64,000 nucleotides of DNA, taken from assembly GCF_049116555.1 (NCBI RefSeq), contig NZ_JAGDYT010000001.1, positions 744,001 through 808,000 of the forward strand. The letters run 5' to 3'. Each line of letters starts with the position of its first letter. The stretch's first letter is position 1. A program made the translations under genes and the position numbers. Shown here in pieces: positions 50,439 to 57,802 of this stretch. The stretch comes from Maricaulis maris_C. Lineage in GTDB: Bacteria > Pseudomonadota > Alphaproteobacteria > Caulobacterales > Maricaulaceae. The notes beneath the pieces are model-generated. The model was not told the DNA's origin. It ran no database searches and worked only from the letters and a program-made list of their open reading frames with translations.

Positions 50439-52162
50439 TCGAAGCCCTCTACGACGTGTCCCCGGCCTGGCCGGTCATCATTGCCGGCCTCCTGGCAGCG
50501 GCGTTCCCGATGCATTATGTGCGCAAGGGGCTCGCCCTGATTGCGCCGGTCCTGGCTGTCTTCCTCTGGTTCAACGCCCCGTCCGGTGACCATCTCGGCG
50601 GGATAATCGAACTGGGTGGCTTCACGCTGGAAACCTTCCGCTTTGACGGCCTGTCGCGGATCTGGGGCCTGATCTTCATTATCGCGGCCTTCATCAACGC
50701 GCTCTACGGCCTGCATGAGAAGGACCGGATCGCCGATGCGTCCGGACTGATCTATGCCGGTGCCGGCCTCGGTGCCGTCTTTGCCGGCGACCTGCTTTCG
50801 CTCTTCTTCTTCTGGGAGCTGACGGCGATCTCCTCGGTCTTCCTGATCTGGGGCGCGCGCAACCAGGCTGCCTACAAGGCCGGCCTGCGCTATCTGGCCA
50901 TCCATGTCCTGTCCGGCGTGCTCCTGCTCACCGGTGCGGTGATCCGGGCCAGCGAGACCGGCAGCTGGGCCTTTGACGAGAGCCTGTCCATCGAGACGCT
51001 GGGCGGCTTCCTGATCTTCATCGCCTTCGGCATCAAATGTGCCTTCCCCTTCCTGCACAACTGGCTGCAGGACGCTTATCCCAAGGCGACCATTACCGGC
51101 GCGGTCGTGCTGTCGGCTTTCACCACCAAGCTGGCGGTGTATGCGCTGGCGCGTGGCTATGCCGGGACCGAGCAGCTGATCTGGATCGGGGCCGTGATGA
51201 CGGCCTTCCCGGTCTTCTTCGCCGTGGTCGAGAATGATCTGCGCAAGGTCCTGTCCTATTCGCTGAACAACCAGCTCGGCTTCATGGTCGTGGGCATCGG
51301 TGTCGGCACCGAGCTGGCGATCAATGGCGCCGCCGCGCACGCCTTCGTCCACATCATCTACAAGGCGCTCTTGTTCATGAGCATGGGCGCGGTGCTGCTG
51401 CGTGTGGGGACGGTGAAGGCGTCGGAATTGGGGGGCCTGTTCAAGTCGATGCCGGCGACCACAATCTTCTGCCTGATCGGGGCAGCCTCGATCTCGGCCT
51501 TCCCGCTCTTCTCCGGCTTCGTTGCCAAGGCACTGACCCTGGCCGCCGTGGCCCAGGAAGGCCATTGGGTTGTGTGGCTGGTCCTGGTCTTCGCCTCGGC
51601 TGGTGTCCTGGAGCACTCGGGCATCAAGATCCCGTATTTCGCCTTCTTCAGTCATGACCGTGGCCATCGCGTCCGCGAGGCTCCGGTCAACATGCTGATG
51701 GCGATGGGGATCGCGGCGCTGATCTGTATCTATGTCGGGATCAATTATGGTGTGCTCTACGAGCTTGTGCCCTTCCCGGAGGCGGCGCTGTATTACCAGC
51801 CCTATACCTTCGACCATATCGTCGGGCAGATGCAGCTCTTGCTGGGGGCGATGTTCGCCTTTGCCTTCCTGGTGCGCATGAAATGGTATCCGGACGAGAA
51901 GCGCGGCGTGAATCTGGACACGGACTGGATCTATCGCCGCTTCCTGGCCGATACGCTCACCTGGGGCCATGCCATGTTCGGCCGTCTCTGGGCCTCGATC
52001 ACCAATCTGGTGAGCGGTGTGAAGAGCCGGACGGGTGGAAAACTCTTTGAGGTTTTCAGTCCTATTGGTGCCCTGAGCCGGGATATCCCCAGTGGATTGC
52101 TGGCGATCTGGACCAGTGCACTCTTGGCCATCGTCCTGCTGATCGCCTATCTCTCTCCATAA
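50435..52162 (+). CDS. Mrp antiporter-like channel subunit, third (NuoL/N-like)
   Basis: A 575-aa polytopic channel protein, the longest of the three. LLSLFFFWELTAISSVFLIWGARNQAAYKAG has the helix-5 glutamate, FPFLHNWLQDAYPKATITGAVVLSAFTTKLAVYALAR and LSYSLNNQLGFMVVGIGVG are NuoN/L motifs, and it carries a C-terminal extension with an extra helix. GAGGAGG precedes the ATG at 50435, which overlaps the previous stop. A terminator follows after 24 bp. Confidence 0.9.
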   Translation: MIEALYDVSPAWPVIIAGLLAAAFPMHYVRKGLALIAPVLAVFLWFNAPSGDHLGGIIELGGFTLETFRFDGLSRIWGLIFIIAAFINALYGLHEKDRIADASGLIYAGAGLGAVFAGDLLSLFFFWELTAISSVFLIWGARNQAAYKAGLRYLAIHVLSGVLLLTGAVIRASETGSWAFDESLSIETLGGFLIFIAFGIKCAFPFLHNWLQDAYPKATITGAVVLSAFTTKLAVYALARGYAGTEQLIWIGAVMTAFPVFFAVVENDLRKVLSYSLNNQLGFMVVGIGVGTELAINGAAAHAFVHIIYKALLFMSMGAVLLRVGTVKASELGGLFKSMPATTIFCLIGAASISAFPLFSGFVAKALTLAAVAQEGHWVVWLVLVFASAGVLEHSGIKIPYFAFFSHDRGHRVREAPVNMLMAMGIAALICIYVGINYGVLYELVPFPEAALYYQPYTFDHIVGQMQLLLGAMFAFAFLVRMKWYPDEKRGVNLDTDWIYRRFLADTLTWGHAMFGRLWASITNLVSGVKSRTGGKLFEVFSPIGALSRDIPSGLLAIWTSALLAIVLLIAYLSP

Positions 52163-52186
52163 GTCTCAAGGGCTTGTGACGGATTG

Positions 52187-52223
52187 GAGGGCGCAACCCG
52201 CAAAGGTTGCGCCCTCTTTATTT
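52187..52223 (+). terminator. Intrinsic terminator of the antiporter operon
   Basis: A perfect 12-bp stem (52187-52198 with 52205-52216, loop CGCAAA) is followed by TTTATTT. It lies 24 bp after the last channel gene. The following 100 bp (52224-52322) is the probable promoter region of the DnaA-domain gene. Confidence 0.95.
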
Positions 52224-52322
52224 GCAACACAAATAGGAATATTATCCCCACCTGGGTGTAGCCATCTTAGCATCACGTCGGTCGCGGCCATCGGGGCGCC
52301 GCGGAAAAACGGGAGTGCACGG

Positions 52323-52691
52323 ATGAGCCGTATCATGTGCAAACTGGAAGAGGATGTCGCTCGTGCGCGTCTGGCCCAGAGCGCCGTCGCCTATGCTTTT
52401 GGTGTGTCGCAACGCGAACTCGAAGCGCCAACCCGACGCTCGCGGGAAGCCGCGCTGGCGCGTCAGGCGGCGATGTATCTCGCCCATGTCGCCTTCGAGC
52501 TGTCGCTGAGCCGGGTCGCGCTTGCCTTCGGTCGGGACCGATCGACCGCCGCCCATGCCTGTCACCGCATCGAGGACCGCCGCGATGACAGTGCCTTTGA
52601 CGATTATATGGACGCCCTGGAGGCATCGTTGCGAACCGCGCCACGCCTCAGCGGGCTGCAGCGTCTGGCGGGCCTGGAGCGTCTGACATGA
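52323..52691 (+). CDS. Stand-alone DnaA domain IV-like helix-turn-helix protein
   Basis: A 122-aa protein whose central part (VSQRELEAPTRRSREAALAR, then AAMYLAHVAFELSLSRVALAFG and RDRSTAAHACHRIEDRRDD) aligns with the DNA-binding domain IV of DnaA, including the signature that contacts DnaA boxes. The AAA+ ATPase and other domains are missing. The protein could bind DnaA-box-like sites and compete with or assist DnaA, or act as a plain regulator. It overlaps the DUF6456 gene by 4 nt. ATG at 52323 gives a compact protein; further upstream starts lie in the leader. Confidence 0.83.
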   Translation: MSRIMCKLEEDVARARLAQSAVAYAFGVSQRELEAPTRRSREAALARQAAMYLAHVAFELSLSRVALAFGRDRSTAAHACHRIEDRRDDSAFDDYMDALEASLRTAPRLSGLQRLAGLERLT

Positions 52692-53401
52692 GTGCGCCGC
52701 GCTGGATGCGGGCGCTGGCAAGGCCCGACGCCCGGCTTGCGCCGCCCGGTGATGTCGAGGCCCGCGCTGTCGTGCTGCCCGACGGGGATCGGCGTCGCCG
52801 CCCCACCGCCCGGATCTCCGCCGCCCGCTATGAAGAAGCGATGCAGTGCCGCTGGCTGGCGCGGCGCGAGAATGGCCTGGTCCTGTCTGCCGACGGGCAG
52901 GCGGCGCTGATGGCCGGGACCCGCGGTGAGGAGCCTGATCCCGCCGACCGCCATCGCGAGATGGAGGCTCGGCCGGTCATGGGGCGGGACGGGCAGGTGC
53001 GGACCGCGAAAGCCAATCGCCGCGAGGGCCCGCTCGGTCCGTGGCTCGACGGGCTCTTGCCCCATCAGCGCCAGGCCGGCGAACGCTTCCTCGCCGACTA
53101 TCACGCCTCCACCCTGATGAGCCCGGTCACCCGCAACTGGTCGCCCACCGCCCAACGTCGCAGCGAGGGCCATCGCAAGGGCCCCGAGGACGCAGCCGTG
53201 AGCGCCATCGCCGCCAAGGAGCGCATCATGGAGGCCCAGGACAAGCTCGGCCCGGCCTTCGCAAGGGTGATTGACGCCGCCCTGGTGCGCGAGGAAAGCG
53301 CCGCCGCGCTGGAGCGCCGCTTCGGCTGGGCGGCGAGGTCGGGCCGGACGGTGCTGGGTTTGGCGCTGACGCGGCTGGCCGAGATCTATCGGCTGGTTTG
53401 A
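52688..53401 (+). CDS. DUF6456 domain protein
   Basis: A 237-aa basic protein starting in the ATGA overlap with the DnaA-domain gene. The C-terminal half (LLPHQRQAGERFLADYHAS, NWSPTA, then ERIMEAQDKLGPAFARVIDAALVREES and the final GRTVLGLALTRLAEIY) matches DUF6456, which may be a helix-turn-helix-like domain. Function unknown. The tight coupling to a DNA-binding domain IV protein suggests a joint role with DNA. Confidence 0.78.
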   Translation: MSAPRWMRALARPDARLAPPGDVEARAVVLPDGDRRRRPTARISAARYEEAMQCRWLARRENGLVLSADGQAALMAGTRGEEPDPADRHREMEARPVMGRDGQVRTAKANRREGPLGPWLDGLLPHQRQAGERFLADYHASTLMSPVTRNWSPTAQRRSEGHRKGPEDAAVSAIAAKERIMEAQDKLGPAFARVIDAALVREESAAALERRFGWAARSGRTVLGLALTRLAEIYRLV

Positions 53402-53426
53402 GGGGACGGCGATCTCACCAAACCCT

Positions 53427-53541
53427 GTCACCCCCGCCGGATGGCCTGCGAACGCCGGCCGCAGAGCGGGGACCGATAGGCTCGACCACCCAGCTCCGTG
53501 ATCTTCGCCCGGCTCAGGGACGGCCGGGCGTCAGGGATGAC
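53427..53541. repeat. Dispersed element (copy A5, diverged)
   Basis: In the convergent gap, GTCACCCC at the left (one base off GTCATCCC) and GGGATGAC at 53534-53541 frame about 115 bp with internal GGCC-rich symmetry. It ends 14 bp from the sufE stop. Confidence 0.55.
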
Positions 53542-53555
53542 ACGGGGCAGGGCCC

Positions 53556-53975
53556 CTAAATCTCCGCCGCTTCCCCGCGTATTCGGCCGATCATCGAGGC
53601 CAGGCCGTTCGAGCGTTGCGGCGAGAGGTGTTCGGACAGGCCGATGCGGGCCAAGACGTCGCGGGCGTCCACGGAGAGGATTTCCTTGCCCGTACGGCCG
53701 GAATAGAGGCGAACCAGGAGCGCGGCGAGACCCCGCACGATATGGGCGTCGCTATCGGCCCGGAAGGTGAGGGTGTCGCCATCCTTGCCGGTGACCAGCC
53801 AGACCTGGCTCACACAGCCCTTGACCTTGTTGGCGTCGGTGCGCTCGGTCTCCGGCATGTCGGGCAGGGCTTTTCCCATGTCGATGAGATAGCGATAGCG
53901 CTGTTCCCAATCGTCCAGGAAGTCGAACTCGTCGACGAGGTCGTCGATCTCGGTTTGGATGTCTTGTGCCGTCAT
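53556..53975 (-). CDS. sufE: SufE-family sulfur acceptor protein
   Basis: A 139-aa cytosolic protein that accepts sulfur from the SufS desulfurase and stimulates Fe-S cluster assembly. The sulfur-carrying cysteine is Cys54 in NKVKGCVSQVWL, with LDDWEQRYRYLIDMGKALP before it and DSDAHIVRGLAALLVRLYSG after it, all diagnostic. Length is normal. No suf operon is nearby; the neighbours are DUF5330 and DUF6456 genes. Confidence 0.95.
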   Translation of the reverse strand: MTAQDIQTEIDDLVDEFDFLDDWEQRYRYLIDMGKALPDMPETERTDANKVKGCVSQVWLVTGKDGDTLTFRADSDAHIVRGLAALLVRLYSGRTGKEILSVDARDVLARIGLSEHLSPQRSNGLASMIGRIRGEAAEI

Positions 53976-54062
53976 GTCAGCGCGGAGGTAGTGCGCGCGA
54001 CGCGGCGTGGCAAGCCGCCAATGCGGTTTGCGGTCAGTTGTTCAGGGGCTGCCGGCGTTTGA

Positions 54063-54377
54063 TCAGGACTTGGCGCGGGCCGGTGCGGGCGCAGGGCTGG
54101 CCGAGCGGGAGCCGGTCTGATTGTCCCGGTGGTCCTCGATCGCATCACCGATCCGGGTCATGGCCATCTCTCCGAGGAAGCTGCCAAGGCGCGCTGCTTC
54201 TTCTCCGGCTTCACAGATCACTTCGTTTTCGGCGCACCATTCGGAGACCTTGCCGGATGCATCGATCCGGGTCTCAGCCGTATTGAAAGGCAGGTCCATA
54301 GCTTCGCCCGCAAAATCCTGCGGGACGAAGAAACTGACCACTGCCAACCAAAACGCGGCACGCAGCAAAAACATCAT
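54063..54377 (-). CDS. DUF5330 family secreted small protein
   Basis: A 104-aa protein: N-terminal hydrophobic stretch (FLLRAAFWLAVVSFFVP) as signal or anchor, then RIDASGKVSEWCAENEVICEAGEEAARLG with two cysteines that could form a disulfide, and an Ala/Pro-rich tail. The pattern fits DUF5330, found in Alphaproteobacteria. Function unknown. The start at 54377 is chosen for the GAGG site; ATG at 54389 is in frame too. Confidence 0.72.
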   Translation of the reverse strand: MMFLLRAAFWLAVVSFFVPQDFAGEAMDLPFNTAETRIDASGKVSEWCAENEVICEAGEEAARLGSFLGEMAMTRIGDAIEDHRDNQTGSRSASPAPAPARAKS

Positions 54378-54606
54378 GTTCGACCTCATTGGTGACCGAA
54401 ACCGGGTGTACCGGTCTCAATGCAGGATTGAGGCTAGGAAAAATTATCAGCAATAGCTAGCGAATGCGCGCCTTACTGGAAATGGTGTGCAAATTCGGCG
54501 CGCCGTTTTTGTGTAAAATTGTCAGCAAATTCGATCTTGTCTCTGATCGGCACACGTTTCGTTAAGAAATTGCCGGATTCGGGCAATTGAAACGATCAAA
54601 TTTGAC

Positions 54607-55629
54607 TCAATTCGCACTGCTCGCGAGACAGCGACTGACGTCCATGAGGGCATGTTCTGCGATACAGAAACTGTCCTCATACATGAAATGGCCGGCGGCC
54701 ACGCATTGCTGGAGGTCCAGGCGGACCCAGGCCAGGCATCGCTCGACCACAGGATCGGCGAGCAGGGCCTCGACCAGTTCATCGGTGCGGGCCGGATCAT
54801 TATTGCCCAGCGACTGCAGCGCCGCGACCGAGAGGATGCGGCCGATACGGTCGCGATCCGGGTCCGGTGCCGCTTCGCCGACGGTCAGGGAGAGTTGTGG
54901 CGCGACGGAGGGCGCAGTCGTTGGCGGCGCATCGTAGTGATCGAACAGGGCCGAGGCGGGCAGACCGTTGTCCAGCCCATTGGCGAGCGTCATCATGACC
55001 TCGTCGGACAGATTGATCGGGTCGCGTCCCATGACCGACAATTCTGCCAGCCGGTCAGTACGGTCACCATGGCTGCGATTGGCCCAGCGTTCACCCTGAA
55101 GTTCATAGGCGGCGGCGCGATAGCGTTGGGAGACTTCCAGGATTTCGGCATTGTCACGGGCCAGGGCCTCGACGACCGAGTCCTGGGCGTCCTCCGAGGA
55201 GGCAAAGCTGGTGGCATAGGTCGGATCATAGATCAGACCCGTCATGGCCGCTTCCGGGCCGTAATAGTCGGCCAGCTCGCGGACCTCGTCGATATAGTCG
55301 GGATGACGCGCAGCGATGATGGCGGCGTAGGCAATCCAGGCGCGGACCAGGCGTTCCTCGCCATAGAAGGCGGTGAGCCGGTTCATGGCCTCATCGAGAT
55401 CTGCGCCGGAGCCGATCGGCGCGGAGTGGAGGTCCGAGATGACCCCGTGATAGGCCGCATATTCGCCGGCCGAGCGCTCGATCAGCGTGGGGTCAGCGGC
55501 AGGCTGGTCCAGTTGCAGGACCGGCCCGGCAGACGGTTGTGCCGAGGCCGATTGATCCTGCCCCCCATCCTGCAGTGCCAGACTCATGCTCATGCTCAGC
55601 GCGCCCGTGGCGAGGAGAGTCGTCAACAT
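54607..55629 (-). CDS. Secreted protein of unknown function
   Basis: A 340-aa protein with a signal-like N-terminus (MLTTLLATGALSMSMSLALQ), low-complexity Gln/Ala/Ser/Pro linker, then a helical domain with ELADYYGPEAAMTGLIYDPTYA and VMGRDPINLSDEVMMTLANGL. Near the C-terminus four cysteines (RCLAWVRLDLQQC, SFCIAEHAL, RCLASS) suggest two disulfides. AAAGGAG precedes the ATG at 55629. It is divergent from the histidine kinase gene. I recognise no family. Confidence 0.68.
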   Translation of the reverse strand: MLTTLLATGALSMSMSLALQDGGQDQSASAQPSAGPVLQLDQPAADPTLIERSAGEYAAYHGVISDLHSAPIGSGADLDEAMNRLTAFYGEERLVRAWIAYAAIIAARHPDYIDEVRELADYYGPEAAMTGLIYDPTYATSFASSEDAQDSVVEALARDNAEILEVSQRYRAAAYELQGERWANRSHGDRTDRLAELSVMGRDPINLSDEVMMTLANGLDNGLPASALFDHYDAPPTTAPSVAPQLSLTVGEAAPDPDRDRIGRILSVAALQSLGNNDPARTDELVEALLADPVVERCLAWVRLDLQQCVAAGHFMYEDSFCIAEHALMDVSRCLASSAN

Positions 55630-55820
55630 TACGCAATGCTCCTTTGAACCCACCTCATACTGCCTTGGCTGCGGCCTGTGTCCAAGGGGGATAGGCGGAT
55701 GAATTATCACGACGCTTACCGGATGGGATGCGTAAACGGACAAAGTTTAAGATTCAGCATTTGTTAACGTCGAAGGCGAAGATTCCGATCAGCAATAAAA
55801 GCGAGTCGTATCGATTCGAT

Positions 55821-57560
55821 ATGAAGCCGAAATCGCCTGCCATAACAGCCTGGTTCGCACGCCAAGGCGGGACGCTCGTCAACCTTCTCTGGCTTGGCAC
55901 GCTGGCGGCTGCCTTGCCGCGACTCTGGCCAATCCTTGACGGAACGTCGCTGGAAAAGGCCCTGCTGGTCGCGGCGGTCGCTGCACCGGCCCTGATTTCC
56001 TTTCTGCTCATCCCGCGCATGGAGCGGGCCTTCGAGCGCTTTTTGCTGGCGCTGGTTTGGACCGGCTTTGCGGTCGGTGTCACCCTGACCGGTGGCGGTG
56101 TCACCGGGATTGGCGTCCTGGCCTTCCTGCTCGCGCCTGCCATGGCCGCGGCTTGCGGTGAGCGCGACGGGGTGATCAAGGCCGCTGCCCAGTCCGGTCT
56201 CGCGGCGCTGGTCGTCGTTGCCCTGCATCTGACAGGATTCATTGCGCCGGCTCCGATGGCGGTCGAGCTGCATCTGCCTTTTGTTCTGGGCTGCGTCCTC
56301 ACCCTGTCGACGGGTTTCGCCTTTGGCGCCCTGCGCGCGGTTCACGATGCCGACAAGGCCCGCGCCGAAGCCGAGCGTGGCCGTGTCCGGGCCAAGGCGT
56401 TTGATGCCTCGCCCGTGCCGCTGGTTGCCTGCGATGCCGACGGTCACATCCTCGCAGCCTCGAAGGGGGTGCGCGATCTTTCACCCGGCCTGCCGCGCGA
56501 CCTGTCCGGTCTGCCGCTCGCGGATCTGGGTTTTGATGAGGAAGACCGTGTCCAGCTCGCCGCATCGGGGCGCCGTGCCGCCATGCGTGATGTCGAGGGC
56601 CAGCTCGTGGTTCGCGGCGCGCGTGGTCGCAGCGAGGATGTGCTGATCACCACGCGCCCCATTCATGGTGGTTCGGTCATCGCCCTGGCCAAGGATAGCG
56701 GTCCGGCGCTGGAAGCCGCGCTGACCCAGGCGCGCCATGATCGCGATGCTGCCGAGGAAGAGGCCCGCGCCAAGAGCCAGTTCCTGGCCTCGGTCAGCCA
56801 TGAGCTTCGGACGCCGCTGAACGCCATCATCGGTTTTTCCGACGTCATGAAGGCGCGCCTGTTCGGGCCGCTGCCGGCGCGCTACGCCGAATACGCCGAC
56901 CTGATCCATGAGAGCGGCCAGCACCTGATGGAGTTGATCGGCGACGTGCTCGACATGTCCAAGATCGAGGCGGACCGCTACGAGCTGGTCCGCGAGACCT
57001 TCGATATCGGTGAAGTGATCAACCTGTCCGCCAAGATGATGCGACTGCAGGCCGAAGAGGCCGGCATCAATCTCAAGGTCAAGCGTCATGACGGCCCGCT
57101 GCTGGTCGATGGTGACCGCAAGGCCCTGCGTCAGATCCTGCTCAACCTCCTGTCCAACGCGGTCAAGTTCACGCCGGATGGCGGCGCGATCGTGGTCATG
57201 GCCCGTGCCACCGGGGGTCAGCTTGTGTTGGCTGTCGGCGATAGCGGTGTCGGGATTGATCCGGAAGACACGAGCCGTCTCGGTCAGCCCTATCAGCAGG
57301 CCGCCAATGCGCGTGACATCGAAAAGCGCGGCACCGGCCTCGGCCTGTCGCTGGTCCGCGCCCTGTCGGAATTGCATGGCGGCACGATGAATATCGCCAG
57401 CCGCAAGGGCGAGGGCACGACGGTGACGATCTCCCTGCCCATCCTCGCCGAGACCGCGGCCGAGATCGAGTCCCACCCGGGCCTCGATGTCCGCCAGCAA
57501 ATCCAGCGCGCCCAGGAAGTCGGCCAGGACATGACGACCGCGAAGGCGGATGTGGCCTAG
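55821..57560 (+). CDS. Membrane sensor histidine kinase, DivJ/PleC-like
   Basis: A 579-aa protein: six or so N-terminal helices (for example GTLVNLLWLGTLAAALPRLWPIL and VVALHLTGFIAPAPMAVEL), a PAS-like region, HisKA with phospho-acceptor His327 in SVSHELRTPLNAIIGFSDVM, and HATPase with NLLSNAVKFTPDGG, GDSGVGIDPED and GTGLGLSLVRAL. The stretch after the H-box (IHESGQHLMELIGDVLDMSKIEADRYEL) resembles the PleC/DivJ group that signals to DivK in cell-cycle control. The partner is not in the window. ATG at 55728 would add 31 basic AT-rich residues and is less likely. Confidence 0.82.
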   Translation: MKPKSPAITAWFARQGGTLVNLLWLGTLAAALPRLWPILDGTSLEKALLVAAVAAPALISFLLIPRMERAFERFLLALVWTGFAVGVTLTGGGVTGIGVLAFLLAPAMAAACGERDGVIKAAAQSGLAALVVVALHLTGFIAPAPMAVELHLPFVLGCVLTLSTGFAFGALRAVHDADKARAEAERGRVRAKAFDASPVPLVACDADGHILAASKGVRDLSPGLPRDLSGLPLADLGFDEEDRVQLAASGRRAAMRDVEGQLVVRGARGRSEDVLITTRPIHGGSVIALAKDSGPALEAALTQARHDRDAAEEEARAKSQFLASVSHELRTPLNAIIGFSDVMKARLFGPLPARYAEYADLIHESGQHLMELIGDVLDMSKIEADRYELVRETFDIGEVINLSAKMMRLQAEEAGINLKVKRHDGPLLVDGDRKALRQILLNLLSNAVKFTPDGGAIVVMARATGGQLVLAVGDSGVGIDPEDTSRLGQPYQQAANARDIEKRGTGLGLSLVRALSELHGGTMNIASRKGEGTTVTISLPILAETAAEIESHPGLDVRQQIQRAQEVGQDMTTAKADVA

Positions 57561-57601
57561 GGGCTGAGTCTCGCGACTCATTGCTATTTCAAACAAATCA
57601 A

Positions 57602-57701
57602 CCGTCATCCCCCGGCTTGTCCGGGGGACCTCAGCCACTCCGTCGACAGGGAAGCAGAGGTCCCCCGGATCGCTGCTGCGCATCGACCGTGGGATGACGG
57701 T
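57602..57701. repeat. Dispersed GTCATCCC...GGGATGAC element (copy A6)
   Basis: CCGTCATCCC at the left and GGGATGACGG at the right are exact inverted copies, around internal arms CCGGGGGACCTC and GAGGTCCCCCGG. It is the copy most like A1 at 9731. It lies in the 242-bp gap between the kinase and the helicase. Confidence 0.8.
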
Positions 57702-57753
57702 CGGAAAAATGGGCGCGGAGCGCGCCGATTGCCCAAGCTGCACCCACACAAAC

Positions 57754-57793
57754 CCTTGTCATCCCAGCCGGACGTCCATCAGGGATGACAAGG
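57754..57793. repeat. Short palindromic element (copy A7)
   Basis: CCTTGTCATCCC (57754-57765) and GGGATGACAAGG (57782-57793) are perfect 12-bp inverted repeats with a 16-nt loop. It ends 10 bp from the helicase stop codon and could act as its terminator or mRNA 3' stabiliser. Confidence 0.8.
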
Positions 57794-57802
57794 AGATCGA
57801 CG

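Noticed and set aside
48361..51970. Long minus-strand open frames under the antiporter operon
   Set aside because: They are antisense to well-supported channel proteins and read as hydrophilic Gln/Arg/His-rich chains, the typical mirror of membrane-protein codons.
55740..55765. CtrA-like TTAA-TTAA site before the histidine kinase
   Set aside because: The two TTAA blocks are separated by 13 bases, not the 7 expected for a CtrA box.
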